Below are positions 54,857 to 63,308 of a stretch of 64,000 nt of DNA, piece after piece (within the stretch, counting starts at the first letter, position 1; the number at the start of each line of letters is the position of its first letter). The notes below the pieces were generated by a model, which was given only the letters and a program-made list of their open reading frames with translations, did not search any database and was not told the origin of the DNA. This stretch comes from an uncultured Caulobacteraceae bacterium. Lineage in GTDB: Bacteria > Pseudomonadota > Alphaproteobacteria > Caulobacterales > Caulobacteraceae. Position numbers and translations under genes: made by a program. The stretch covers positions 1 through 64,000 of the forward strand of contig CAKZPF010000006.1 in assembly GCA_937138625.1 (NCBI GenBank), written 5' to 3'.

Positions 54857-55546
54857 ATGAATATGAAACACACAACCGCTCTTGCCACTATCCTGATTTT
54901 GGCCGGCAGCCTGCCAGCAGATGCTGACATGACCAAGGCGTCTGCGAGCACCGATGCCGTTCTCTCAATCAAAAGCCTGCCCACATCTGGCATGGTCAGT
55001 GTGATGGGCACCGTTGAAGATGTAGACGGTGATCGTCAATTCACCCTGCGTGATAAGTACGGCCACACCATTGATGTCCAAAGCCAAAGCAATCTGAAGG
55101 TCAGCACCGGCGACAAAGTTATGGTCAAGGGCCAGATGAACAATGGCTTCCTGGGCATTGGCCGCGAAATTACCATCGCCAAAGTGCAGGCCGCTGACAC
55201 CATGCACGCCATGGGCACACCCCCCGCCCATGCCGCTGCCAAGGGTCACGCCAAAATGGATATGTCTGGGGAATGGAAAGGCAAAGAGTATCAGCATATT
55301 GCCGACCTGCCCGATGCTGGTGATGTTGCCATTCGTGGTCAGGTTGTGGCCATGCGCCCAGGTGACCAAGTCTTCATTCTGCGCGACACCAGTGGTGAGA
55401 CCGTGGATGTCCACACCGTCAGTGACGTGTCCCTAAACCGAGGGGATATGGTGATGGTCAAAGGTCGCGTGGACAACGAGATCATGGGCATGGGTGAAGA
55501 GATCTGGGCCCGAACTGTGGTCGTGACCAAAGACCCGGCCAATTGA
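54857..55546 (+). CDS. Exported protein with two bacterial OB-fold (BOF) domains
   Basis: A 229-residue periplasmic protein. Signal peptide MNMKHTTALATILILAGSLPADA. Two repeats of YdeI/YgiW-type OB folds: first about 40-110 (GMVSVMGTVEDVDGDRQFTLRDKYGHTIDV... KVMVKGQM), second about 150-225 (DVAIRGQVVAMRPGDQVFILRDTSGETVDV... MVMVKGRVD), joined by a His/Met/Ala-rich linker. This family is linked to stress and envelope defence. AAGGAGAC precedes the ATG. It is 66 bp upstream of the PfpI gene. Confidence 0.85.
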   Translation: MNMKHTTALATILILAGSLPADADMTKASASTDAVLSIKSLPTSGMVSVMGTVEDVDGDRQFTLRDKYGHTIDVQSQSNLKVSTGDKVMVKGQMNNGFLGIGREITIAKVQAADTMHAMGTPPAHAAAKGHAKMDMSGEWKGKEYQHIADLPDAGDVAIRGQVVAMRPGDQVFILRDTSGETVDVHTVSDVSLNRGDMVMVKGRVDNEIMGMGEEIWARTVVVTKDPAN

Positions 55547-55612
55547 TACTGGATCTTTCCCGCCCTCCAGGCATTGGGGGGCTTACCATCATAAATACAA
55601 AAGGAGACAGAT

Positions 55613-56182
55613 ATGAAAACGAAGAAACTTGACGGCAAACGCATTGCCTTTTTGGCGGCTGATGGTTTTGAACAGGTTGAGCTGACCCGCCCCTGGAACG
55701 ACCTGAAGGCCGCCGGTGCCGAAGTGGTGCTGGTGGCACCCAAGGACGGTGAAATTTTGGGCTTTCACCATGACGAGAAAGCCAACACCTTTCATGTGAA
55801 TGAAACCGTATCCGAAAGCAACGCCCGGGATTTCAACGGCTTGGTCCTGCCAGGCGGTGTGATCAATCCCGATACCCTGCGTCGTCATGAGGCGGCTGTT
55901 GCCTTTGTGCGTGACTTTTTTGAACAACACAAACCGGTTGCCGCCGTTTGTCATGGCCCGGTGATGCTGATTGAGGCTGATGTTCTCAAAGGCCGCACGG
56001 TAACGTCTTGGCCTAGCATTCGCACCGACCTTGAAAACGCCGGGGCCAAATGGGTCGATGAGGAAGTGGTCGTAGACGAAGGTCTGGTGACCAGCCGCAG
56101 CCCTGATGACCTCGAGGCCTTTTGCCGCAAAGCCATTGAGGAATTCTGCGAAGGCAAACATGAAGGGCAAACCGCTGACTGA
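55613..56182 (+). CDS. DJ-1/PfpI family protein (type 1 glutamine amidotransferase-like)
   Basis: A 189-residue DJ-1/PfpI fold. Catalytic Cys in KPVAAVCHGPVMLIEADVL and the preceding DFNGLVLPGGVINPDTLRR fit the YhbO/PfpI subgroup, linked to stress and glyoxal detoxification. AAGGAGAC seven bases before the ATG. The end overlaps the phospholipase D start by 23 bp, so the two are coupled. Confidence 0.92.
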   Translation: MKTKKLDGKRIAFLAADGFEQVELTRPWNDLKAAGAEVVLVAPKDGEILGFHHDEKANTFHVNETVSESNARDFNGLVLPGGVINPDTLRRHEAAVAFVRDFFEQHKPVAAVCHGPVMLIEADVLKGRTVTSWPSIRTDLENAGAKWVDEEVVVDEGLVTSRSPDDLEAFCRKAIEEFCEGKHEGQTAD

Positions 56183-57245
56183 GGTCAGATATCACCCCAC
56201 AACTGTGGGGGCGTGGGAGGCCATGCTGGTTGCGTGCCAGCAGGCCTCTCAGGCTATTGACCTAGAAGAATATATCCTCAAGCCCGATGAGATCGGCACG
56301 CGTTTTCTCGAGGTGCTATTGGCGAAAACCAAATCTGGCATCACCGTACGCCTGATCTTAGATTGGTATGGCTGTCGAGAGCTTTATCGCTCGGCTTGGC
56401 ACCAGCGCCTCACGGAGGCCGGGGCTGATGTGTATTTTTATCATCCCCCACAAGCCTCTTGGCTTGTGCCCACGCGCTTTTTTCCTCGTAATCACCGCAA
56501 GGTCTTGATGGTGGACAACGAGATCGCCTTTGTCGGAGGCATATGTCTTTACGACAAAATTCGCAGCTGGCGTGACACTATGACCGAAGTGAGGGGGGGA
56601 ACACTCCCCAAAGATATCAAACGTGTATTTGATGCCACCGCCGAAGCCATAGACACACAAAAGCCCGCACGCGAAACCCAATTGGTATCCGCCAATGACC
56701 CCCACAGCCCGTTTCACCTGTATGTGAATTCCCCGGCCCAGGAAGCTCGGGCTTTTACCGAGGTATTTTATAATCTCCTAAAATCTTCCGAGCGCCGCAT
56801 TTGGATGACCACGCCATATTTTGTGCCCACGACACAGTTACAACAGACCTTATTGGCGGCAGCCCAGCGGGGCGTTGAGGTCAAAATCTTACTCTCCAAA
56901 TATTCAAAGCGCACAGCACACATTTTGGGCAAGGCCTTGATTGGCCCTTTGATCCAGGCGGGTGTCGAGGTGCGCTATTATCAGCCGGATATGCTGCATT
57001 TAAAACAAATCTTGATTGACGATTGGGCGGCCATTGGCAGTTTCAATCTCGACAGTCTCAGTGTGAAACGCAACGAAGAGCTGATGATCACCAGCCAAGA
57101 CCCAGACGTTTTGGAAACACTCGAAAGCCATTGGCACAATGATATTCAACAGTCCCAGGCCGTCAGCTATCAAGACTGGCAACAGCGCGCCTTACAGCAA
57201 AAGGTCCTGGAAACCACGCTGTGGCCCCTCAGGGCCTATATCTAA
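56160..57245 (+). CDS. Phospholipase D / cardiolipin synthase-like protein
   Basis: A 361-residue PLD-superfamily protein with two HKD motifs: NHRKVLMVDNEIAFVGG (about residues 115-130) and LHLKQILIDDWAAIGSFNLD (about 280-300), so the two-lobed active site is complete. Resembles ClsB-type cardiolipin synthases without N-terminal membrane helices; it could make phospholipid or hydrolyse it. ATG 56160 lies inside the PfpI gene. Ends before a shared hairpin terminator. Confidence 0.88.
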   Translation: MKGKPLTEVRYHPTTVGAWEAMLVACQQASQAIDLEEYILKPDEIGTRFLEVLLAKTKSGITVRLILDWYGCRELYRSAWHQRLTEAGADVYFYHPPQASWLVPTRFFPRNHRKVLMVDNEIAFVGGICLYDKIRSWRDTMTEVRGGTLPKDIKRVFDATAEAIDTQKPARETQLVSANDPHSPFHLYVNSPAQEARAFTEVFYNLLKSSERRIWMTTPYFVPTTQLQQTLLAAAQRGVEVKILLSKYSKRTAHILGKALIGPLIQAGVEVRYYQPDMLHLKQILIDDWAAIGSFNLDSLSVKRNEELMITSQDPDVLETLESHWHNDIQQSQAVSYQDWQQRALQQKVLETTLWPLRAYI

Positions 57246-57261
57246 TCTCTTCCCTTATAAA

Positions 57262-57289
57262 AAAAAGCCGGGGCACCACCCGGCTTTTC
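57262..57289. terminator. Bidirectional terminator between convergent genes
   Basis: GCCGGG (57267-57272) pairs with CCCGGC (57279-57284), flanked by A-run on the left and TTTT on the right, so it can stop both the plus-strand phospholipase gene and the minus-strand PNPOx-like gene. Confidence 0.85.
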
Positions 57290-57306
57290 GCTTTATACAA
57301 TCAACC

Positions 57307-57789
57307 TTAGCCATACTTCCGATTGTCTCCCAAATCAGGGGTGTCATCGGTAATGTTGGCCTTGGCCACTTCAAACAGTTGCACCATTTTGCTGGCCGGC
57401 GAGTCCCAATATTCGGCTTGGGTGATCCGCACCTTCAAAATGGCCACGTCTTGGCTGTCTTTGCCCTCAGGGAACCAAGCTTCTGCAAACGAGTTCCAAT
57501 GCTGGTCAATTTGGTCCTGGTCATGGCTGAGCTCGGCTAAACCTGACAACGAGACAAATGTGGTCTCATCCGGATCAGCATAGCTGAGGCAGACCTCGTG
57601 GGTGCGGGAAATTTCCGCCACCTTGTGGCTAGTGCGATCCGTAAAGAACAACAGAGTGCCGTCAAACTGATCGTTGAGATGCTGCATAGGGCGCGCCCGC
57701 AACTGCGCACCGTCTTGGGTGCACATCATTGCCGTTTTGATAGGCTTGATCAGCTCCCATAGCTTTTGTTTTTCCTGATGTTTTAACAT
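57307..57789 (-). CDS. Pyridoxamine 5'-phosphate oxidase-like general stress protein
   Basis: A 160-residue split-barrel flavin-binding-type protein like general stress protein 26. Seen: IKTAMMCTQDGAQLRARPMQHL, TLLFFTDRTSHKVAEISRTHEVCLSYADPDETTFVSLSGLAEL and ILKVRITQAEYWDSP. Binds FMN or F420-like cofactor in relatives; reaction unknown. GGAGG upstream of ATG 57789. Convergent with the phospholipase gene. Confidence 0.9.
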   Translation of the reverse strand: MLKHQEKQKLWELIKPIKTAMMCTQDGAQLRARPMQHLNDQFDGTLLFFTDRTSHKVAEISRTHEVCLSYADPDETTFVSLSGLAELSHDQDQIDQHWNSFAEAWFPEGKDSQDVAILKVRITQAEYWDSPASKMVQLFEVAKANITDDTPDLGDNRKYG

Positions 57790-58116
57790 ATTTGCCTCCT
57801 TCTTTTTTAGATATCTCTATCCTGTCTGGGGGCACATCAAATCTCCATCGGGAACAGTGAAACACAGAATTTCAGCAGCCCGGTCCTTGAAATCTTGGAG
57901 CCTTTATCTTGCGCTTATATTGCAGCGTACCGGCGGCATCGCGAATTTATCTGGGATGGGTGAGGGTCTGATCATGGCTTGGACGTGAGGTGCCATCCCC
58001 CCTGCTCATCCTGCCGGTTGCCACACACAGCAACCCCATCTCACGTCCAAGCCCAACCCATCGCCGCACACGTTGGCGATATCATTCCAAAACATAAATA
58101 GATAGGAGATCGACAT
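57790..58116. other. Intergenic region with a long RNA-like inverted repeat
   Basis: 327 bp with no gene. An imperfect long stem spans 57956-58061: ATGGGT/ACCCAT outer arms, GGCTTGGACGTGAG (57976-57989) paired with CTCACGTCCAAGCC (58040-58053), and an inner hairpin GGTTG/CAACC (58016-58020, 58031-58035). It precedes the PRC-barrel gene by about 55 bp. Candidate structured 5' leader or small RNA; no known riboswitch consensus is recognised. Confidence 0.6.
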
Positions 58117-58479
58117 ATGACTTACCAACCCGTCCTTTCCGCCTCTTCACTAGAAGGTGACGATGTGAAAAACGCCAGTGGCGAAGATCTGGGCACCATC
58201 AAAGAGATCATGATCGACACCCAAACCAACACGGTGGCTTACTATGTGCTGTCCTTTGGTGGTGTGTTGGGTATGGGTGACAAGCTGTTTGCCCTGCCCC
58301 CTGAAGCGGTCAGTCTGGACAAAGCCAAGAAGTGCTTCATTTTAGACGTCGACAAAGAGCGTCTGAAAAGCGCCGAAGGCTTTGACAAAGACAATTGGCC
58401 CAATATGGCGGACCCCAGCTTCCGTCAATCAATTTATGACCATTATGGCTATCGTGCCCGCACGCCTGAAGTGGCCTAG
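58117..58479 (+). CDS. PRC-barrel domain protein
   Basis: A 120-residue soluble protein with a PRC barrel at 5-75: SASSLEGDDVKNASGEDLGTIKEIMIDTQTNTVAYYVLSFGG... ALPPEAVSLD. The C-terminal PNMADPSFRQSIYDHYGY is common in stress-linked PRC-barrel proteins. TAGGAGATCGACAT precedes the ATG. The structured leader upstream suggests post-transcriptional control. Function unclear; relatives rise in stationary phase or osmotic stress. Confidence 0.9.
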   Translation: MTYQPVLSASSLEGDDVKNASGEDLGTIKEIMIDTQTNTVAYYVLSFGGVLGMGDKLFALPPEAVSLDKAKKCFILDVDKERLKSAEGFDKDNWPNMADPSFRQSIYDHYGYRARTPEVA

Positions 58480-58500
58480 GCAGACCGCCAGACAAAAGCC

Positions 58501-58528
58501 AAGCCCCTTTCCTCGGAAAGGGGCTTTT
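58501..58528. terminator. Terminator between PRC-barrel and chaB genes
   Basis: AAGCCCCTTTCC and GGAAAGGGGCTT, perfect 12-bp arms with a TC loop and TTTT after. It can serve both convergent genes. Confidence 0.9.
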
Positions 58529-58557
58529 CATATGTTGATGTTGACAAGGCTACGTAC

Positions 58558-58785
58558 CTAATCCGCACGCACCCAATCGCCGTCTTGCTTTTCATAGACC
58601 TCTTTCACCGCCGACCAGGCCACGCGGTGGGCCACCTCTTCACGCGACGCCTCACCGCGTCTGTCCTCTGGGTCTTTGTATTGGCCCCAAGCGCTGTTGA
58701 AGGCCTCTTTGTAGATCTCTTGGCCATGGGTGGGCAGATTGTCTTTGACCCGATCGGGCAAATCTTTACGGTTTTTATAGGGCAT
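58558..58785 (-). CDS. ChaB-family protein
   Basis: A 75-residue protein in the ChaB family: MPYKNRKDLPDRVKDNLPTHGQEIYKEAFNSAWGQY, then REEVAHRVAWSAVKEVYEK. ChaB is a small cytoplasmic protein once linked to the ChaA cation antiporter. ATG 58785 has AGGAGG before it, whereas the longer start at 58812 does not. Convergent with the PRC-barrel gene. Confidence 0.92.
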   Translation of the reverse strand: MPYKNRKDLPDRVKDNLPTHGQEIYKEAFNSAWGQYKDPEDRRGEASREEVAHRVAWSAVKEVYEKQDGDWVRAD

Positions 58786-58867
58786 GATGTCCTCCTTTAT
58801 GCTTGCCCCCACAGCCTAGGGCAGGCACCATCAAGTCTCGATTGGTATCCTTGACCCCGGAGCCCCC

Positions 58868-59773
58868 ATGACCAACCTGACAGCCGACACCGCCCCGCCC
58901 CCGTGCCAATCCGATCGCACGGGCACCCTGATCACCCCCATTGAAAAAGACCTAGGCGGCTTTTCGGTCCGCCGGGTTTTGCCGTCGCAAGATGTGCGCA
59001 AGGTGGGCCCCTTTGTATTTTTTGATCACATGGGCCCAGCCACCTTTGCGCCTGGTGATGGCATCGATGTGCGGCCCCACCCCCACATCGGGCTGGCGAC
59101 CGTCACCTATCTGTTTTCCGGCAGCATGATGCACCGCGACTCCTTGGGCTCGGCACAAGAAATTCGTCCCGGGGCCGTCAACCTGATGGTGGCCGGGCGC
59201 GGCATTGTGCACTCCGAACGCACACCCGATGACGCCCGCGCCAGTGGACAAACCCTCGAAGGCTTACAGCTGTGGTTGGCCTTACCCGAAGCCGACGAGG
59301 ATACAACGCCGGCCTTTCATCATACCCCCGCCGCTGAGCTGCCTGAGACCTCGCAGCCGGGCGGGGTGCGCATCACCATGCTGATCGGCGAAGCCTTTGG
59401 TGTCATCTCGCCCGTGAAGACCTTCATGCCCACCTTGTTCTTCGGGGCCCATGTGCCCGCCGGACAAACCCTGACCTTGCCACAGGGCTGTGCCGAGCAA
59501 GCCGTCTATCTGGTTTCCGGCCAGCTGAGTTGCCAGGATCATGCGGTCAGCGCGCGGCAAATGATGGTGCTGCCGGCCGGGGCCACGCTGCACGCCCAAC
59601 AGGCGTGTCACCTGGCGGTGGTCGGGGGTGCCCCCCTTGGGCATCGTCATTTGGATTGGAATTTTGTCTCGAGCAGCAAGGCTAAAATTCAACAGGCGCG
59701 CGCTGATTGGAAAGCGGGACGCTTCCCGCTGGTGCCCGGTGACGAAGACGAGTTCATCCCCTTGCCAGAGTGA
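58868..59773 (+). CDS. Pirin family protein
   Basis: Bicupin protein of 301 residues. First cupin has GGFSVRRVLPSQDVRKVGPFVFFDHMGPATF and RPHPHIGLATVTYLFSGSMMHRDSLGSAQEI, with the metal-binding His-rich motif HPHIG and later HSER, and the second barrel starts about 180. Some relatives have quercetinase activity, others act as regulators; the metal site looks intact. Starts 82 bp from chaB, divergently. Confidence 0.93.
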   Translation: MTNLTADTAPPPCQSDRTGTLITPIEKDLGGFSVRRVLPSQDVRKVGPFVFFDHMGPATFAPGDGIDVRPHPHIGLATVTYLFSGSMMHRDSLGSAQEIRPGAVNLMVAGRGIVHSERTPDDARASGQTLEGLQLWLALPEADEDTTPAFHHTPAAELPETSQPGGVRITMLIGEAFGVISPVKTFMPTLFFGAHVPAGQTLTLPQGCAEQAVYLVSGQLSCQDHAVSARQMMVLPAGATLHAQQACHLAVVGGAPLGHRHLDWNFVSSSKAKIQQARADWKAGRFPLVPGDEDEFIPLPE

Positions 59774-59786
59774 CCATCCGGCGGCC

Positions 59787-60449
59787 TCAGTCCTCGCCCC
59801 AGCCGTAATTGAAACTGATGCTGATGCGTTCCTCGTCGGCCATGTTCATGGTCACTTCGTGGCGCAACCAGCTTTCCCACAACACCACTTCACCCACCTG
59901 GGGCTGCAGGTACACAAATGGCTTCAGGGCCTCGGGCGCGTCAGGCGTGCGCCCAGGTGCCGCCATCATCATCGGCAGGCGCGGGTCTTCGAACTTCAAG
60001 GCCCCGGCCCCCTCGGGCACGGTCACATATGTGGTGCCGCTGATGATGCTGTGGGGGTGAATATGGGCAGTGTGAATGCCACCGGGCGGCAGAATGTTGA
60101 TCCAAAGGGAATCCAAGCGCACCGGCTTGTCGCCCAAATCAAAATGCACCTCACGGGCAAAGGCAGCGACATGCCGGTCCAACACCGCCGCCAGGTCCTG
60201 AAAACTGGGGAAACGCCACGGCAAGTCAGTGAGGGAGGCATAACTGGTATAGCCGGGATAGCCCTGATCCTCACACCATGCCTGGCCCGCCGTGTCATCC
60301 TCGGCAATGGACAGGCAGGCGGCCTCGAGCTCGTGCGCCTCGACCGTCGCCCCATATGCACCTAATGGCGCGCGATAAACACGCGTTTCAAACAGCGCCC
60401 GCGTGGCCGGTGCCCCCGCCACAGGATCAGATGGGGATGTGGTGCTCAT
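59787..60449 (-). CDS. 2OG-Fe(II) oxygenase-like protein (TIGR02466 type)
   Basis: About 220 residues. The core LDSLWINILPPGGIHTAHIHPHSIISGTTYVTVPEGAGALKFEDPR with HxHxH-like residues, and VGEVVLWESWLRHEVTMNM, give the Fe-binding His/Asp/Glu-His pattern of the putative 2-oxoglutarate oxygenases. Substrate unknown. The open frame extends to 60467; ATG 60449 (MSTTSPSDPVAGAPATRAL) gives a plausible N-terminus. Convergent with pirin, 13 bp apart. Confidence 0.82.
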   Translation of the reverse strand: MSTTSPSDPVAGAPATRALFETRVYRAPLGAYGATVEAHELEAACLSIAEDDTAGQAWCEDQGYPGYTSYASLTDLPWRFPSFQDLAAVLDRHVAAFAREVHFDLGDKPVRLDSLWINILPPGGIHTAHIHPHSIISGTTYVTVPEGAGALKFEDPRLPMMMAAPGRTPDAPEALKPFVYLQPQVGEVVLWESWLRHEVTMNMADEERISISFNYGWGED

Positions 60450-60533
60450 CCGCGCTCTATAGCGCAAGCGAGAAGTAGGGGGAAGGGAGGGGGGGAGAAG
60501 ACCAGAACAAAACCCTGCCGGGTTTTATCGCCT

Positions 60534-61409
60534 TTACCCCATTCGCCGCTCATACGCGGCATGAATCAAATCGCGCAGCGTTTCTGAGTTGTTCTTGATA
60601 TCGTCCTTAGTAAGCCGCAGGCGATAAAGACCCCAACGTTTATTATATTCAAGTGTCTCAATTTCAGCCGCGTCAATCTTGGCATCGGTCTCTTCGGTTT
60701 CGGGAATTTTGACTTCGAGGTTGATCTGGTTTTTTTTCGGACGGAAGGTAACGAAATTGAATGGTTGCCCGTCTTTGGACAGGCCAATGTAAAATTTATT
60801 ATACTTCAATTCCAATGAGGGGTCGAACTCGCGGACAACTTCGAGCAGTTGGTCAGCAAGAGCAACAGTGGATTTGGTTGCTTTCGACTCCCAGAATGAA
60901 CGATCCGTGGGGGCTGCCTCGGCATCTTCATCCTCATCAACTAAGCCCCGGGTCAGTTCATCCATCACAGTCGTGAAAACCAGTGTCACATTTTCACCGA
61001 CCTGGAGCGCTTGCATTTGAATCGCGATTAATGGGATCGTTCCGTTAAACAATGAGACTACATTTAAGAAGCGGGCCGTGATATCTTCCGCCACGATTAC
61101 GGCGCAGTGGTCGTATTGCGGATATCGTTTTCGTTCTATATCCCAATATTCGATCGTGCGGATAATGTGGGCCTCATCGCTCGCCCCCAGTTGAACCTCA
61201 ACTTCATATCGACGCTTTGTCTCGGGGTCTTGAAGCAGTAAATCGAGACGCCCAGCTCGCGGATGAATACGCTCTTGATCACGGAGCACGAGATCGCCCA
61301 ACCCCAGAATGGAAGGATCTTGGGCGATCAGGGTCTGCACCCATTTTTCCGAGTATTCAGGATGGGACTTTAGCCAAATTCTTTGTGGCTTAATGTATGT
61401 ATCAGACAT
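60534..61409 (-). CDS. NucS-like nuclease with DUF5655-type C-terminus
   Basis: A 291-residue protein not of core type. N-terminal part RIHPRAGRLDLLLQDPETKRRYEVEVQLG has the D-x(n)-ExExQ arrangement of PD-(D/E)XK nucleases close to NucS-like proteins. The C-terminal half (about 180-290), with YIGLSKDGQPFNFVTFRPKKNQINLEVKIPE, fits DUF5655. It is likely a DNA-interacting protein, perhaps defence; the target is unknown. It sits next to a duplicated tRNA-Thr 3' end and differs in base composition from its neighbours, suggesting transfer. Confidence 0.72.
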   Translation of the reverse strand: MSDTYIKPQRIWLKSHPEYSEKWVQTLIAQDPSILGLGDLVLRDQERIHPRAGRLDLLLQDPETKRRYEVEVQLGASDEAHIIRTIEYWDIERKRYPQYDHCAVIVAEDITARFLNVVSLFNGTIPLIAIQMQALQVGENVTLVFTTVMDELTRGLVDEDEDAEAAPTDRSFWESKATKSTVALADQLLEVVREFDPSLELKYNKFYIGLSKDGQPFNFVTFRPKKNQINLEVKIPETEETDAKIDAAEIETLEYNKRWGLYRLRLTKDDIKNNSETLRDLIHAAYERRMG

Positions 61410-61482
61410 CTATCCGCACCCTCAAAAATACCCTCAAAGGAGGGTATACGAGATGCACCGACAGTACGTCTAGAAGAAATCC

Positions 61483-61504
61483 TGGCGCCGTTGAAGGGAC
61501 TCGA
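61483..61504 (-). repeat. Copy of the tRNA-Thr 3' end (putative attachment site)
   Basis: 22 bp identical except at one position to 61703-61724, the last 22 bases of tRNA-Thr including CCA (TGG at the left). The copy lies about 200 bp from the tRNA. Tyrosine integrases use tRNA 3' ends and leave such copies; none is present here now. The 200 bp between has no gene. Confidence 0.75.
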
Positions 61505-61702
61505 TGGTTTTTTGCCCCACGGCGCTCGCTTAAAAGCTCGTCTTGTGGGGACCCTTAAAGGGGCTCTTCACCCTCTTTCAACGTCCCCATCCCCCCTATT
61601 TTCCCGCAAGCGCAGCGCAGCGGCAAGCCCGACTGGGCGTCGGCCAGTCAGGCCGCCCCCGCGGAGGCGTTGAGCAACGCGAAACTGCCGTGAGCGAGAA
61701 AA
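61505..61702. other. Remnant between att-like repeats
   Basis: About 198 bp without a supported gene, GC-rich, between the two copies of the tRNA-Thr end. CCCCGCGGAGG and GGCGTCGGCC look like ordinary GC-rich sequence. Likely the scar of a past insertion. Confidence 0.5.
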
Positions 61703-61778
61703 TGGTGCCGTTGAAGGGACTCGAACCCCCGACCCTCGCATTACGAATGCGATGCTCTACCAGCTGAGCTACAACGGC
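61703..61778 (-). tRNA. tRNA-Thr(CGT)
   Basis: 76 nt with CCA encoded. Read on the minus strand: acceptor GCCGTTG/CAACGGC, D-arm AGCTCAGCTGGTAGAGC, anticodon stem TCGCA/TGCGA with loop TTCGTAA (anticodon CGT), T-loop TTCGAGT. Its last 22 bases are repeated at 61483-61504. Confidence 0.97.
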
Positions 61779-61874
61779 ACTGTGCTGCTTTTACCGCGTG
61801 CGGCGCGGCAGGGCAAGACGATTTGCACGCGCCTTGCCCACACGCTCCTCAGTGACCTGCCGTCAGACACGGTG

Positions 61875-63308
61875 CTAATACCGCAACTCCTCGGGCTGAT
61901 CTTGCAAACCATCCGCATAATAATCCGGGCCTGGGTCATCGGGGCGTGGCGGAGGACTGATTTCATCCTCGGCGATTTGGCCGCCCACCAGGGGCTCACG
62001 GGCGCCAGAGCTTTTGCCTGCGCGGGGATGTTTCAGCGTGCCCGTCTCGCCATAGCTGCGGATCAGGCGCACCCAATCATCGCGCGTATAGGCGAACTCA
62101 TCGCCATGGGGATCAAGGTCAGACCAATCGGCCTCCGGCTCGGCTTGTCCGGCTTTGATCAGCCACGCCCGGGCCTCTTCTGGCTCGTGGGCCGCATAAG
62201 CGATCCGTGACATCAAATGGCAAATCCGCGCCGTGGGTTCAGGCTCCAACAACGGCGCGAGCGCGGCGCGGGCGGCCTGGGCGTCCCCCTTCAGGCTGGC
62301 GGCCTCGGCCAGCAAAATTCGGCTTTCGCGATCAAGGGGATTGAGATTGGCCAACCCCTCCAGGCGTTTGGCGCGCGCCTTGGGCGTTTCATCGGGCTTC
62401 AGGTCGCGGGCCACCAAGGCCAAAGCCGGGTGCGGCCCCTTTTTCCAAGCGAGATCCAAAATCTGTTGCGCTTTGCTGAGTTTGCGCCCTTGTGACAGCA
62501 ACCGCACCGCCAAGGCCGAGGCCGGCACGAACTTCGCATCGATCTTCAAGGCATCTTGCGACATGCTGATGGCCTTGCCGGGGTTGTCGCGCAGGGTGGC
62601 ATGGGCCTCGGCGGTCAACAGGGCGGCGCGGCGGCGCTCGGCGCTGTCTTCATCCACCAATTTGCGTTTCTCGGCCTGGGTCAGCAGGTCACGGGCCTCG
62701 GCCCAATTGCCGGCCATCATCTGCGCATCAAACATGGCCTGCCAGGCCCAACGGGCCGTTTTGGCCAAACTATAAGCTTCACGGGCATGGGCCAGAGCGG
62801 CTTCGTTATCGCCCTTGCGCCGCGCCATCAACATCAGGCCCCGGTGGCCCAACAGCCGGGTTTCCGGGAATCCCAACATGGCGGCATAGGCGTTTTGCAT
62901 GGCCTCTTTGTCACCGGCGGCTTCGGCGGTTTGGGCCTTCAGCAGGCGCAACAACAGGGGCTCGTCTAAATGTCGTTCTGCCTTTTGCGCCAAACGGCGG
63001 GCTTCTGCGGCATCGCCTGCGGCGGCAGCCACCAGCCCCTCGGCGGCGGCGCGCAAACCCCGGCGGCGGCGCTGGGCCTCACGGGCACGCAGGGTCCGCT
63101 CCGGCGTCAACCACAGCCACATGGCAAAACGCCACAAACTGACGAGCACAAAGGTCGCCAACACCAAAGCCAGCACCCCGGCGGCCACACTGGTCTGCAC
63201 CTGCCAGCCCAGCCAATCCACCAACACGGCACCCGGGCGGTCGGCAAACCAGATCACCACAAAAGCCGCCAGCGCCGCGACCAGAAAAAGACCGATCAAA
63301 CTGCGCAT
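61875..63308 (-). CDS. hemY: HemY-like TPR membrane protein
   Basis: A 477-residue protein, with two N-terminal transmembrane helices (LIGLFLVAALAAFVVIWFADRPG and VAAGVLALVLATFVLVSLWRFAMWLWL) and then TPR-like helices to about 400 (AEAARLAQKAERHLDEPLLLRLLKAQTAEAAGDKEAM and so on) and a Pro-rich tail. In alphaproteobacteria hemY lies next to a Mic60-like gene and near heme-synthesis genes. Its start overlaps the upstream Mic60 stop by one base (TGATG). Role in heme synthesis is indirect. Confidence 0.9.
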   Translation of the reverse strand: MRSLIGLFLVAALAAFVVIWFADRPGAVLVDWLGWQVQTSVAAGVLALVLATFVLVSLWRFAMWLWLTPERTLRAREAQRRRRGLRAAAEGLVAAAAGDAAEARRLAQKAERHLDEPLLLRLLKAQTAEAAGDKEAMQNAYAAMLGFPETRLLGHRGLMLMARRKGDNEAALAHAREAYSLAKTARWAWQAMFDAQMMAGNWAEARDLLTQAEKRKLVDEDSAERRRAALLTAEAHATLRDNPGKAISMSQDALKIDAKFVPASALAVRLLSQGRKLSKAQQILDLAWKKGPHPALALVARDLKPDETPKARAKRLEGLANLNPLDRESRILLAEAASLKGDAQAARAALAPLLEPEPTARICHLMSRIAYAAHEPEEARAWLIKAGQAEPEADWSDLDPHGDEFAYTRDDWVRLIRSYGETGTLKHPRAGKSSGAREPLVGGQIAEDEISPPPRPDDPGPDYYADGLQDQPEELRY

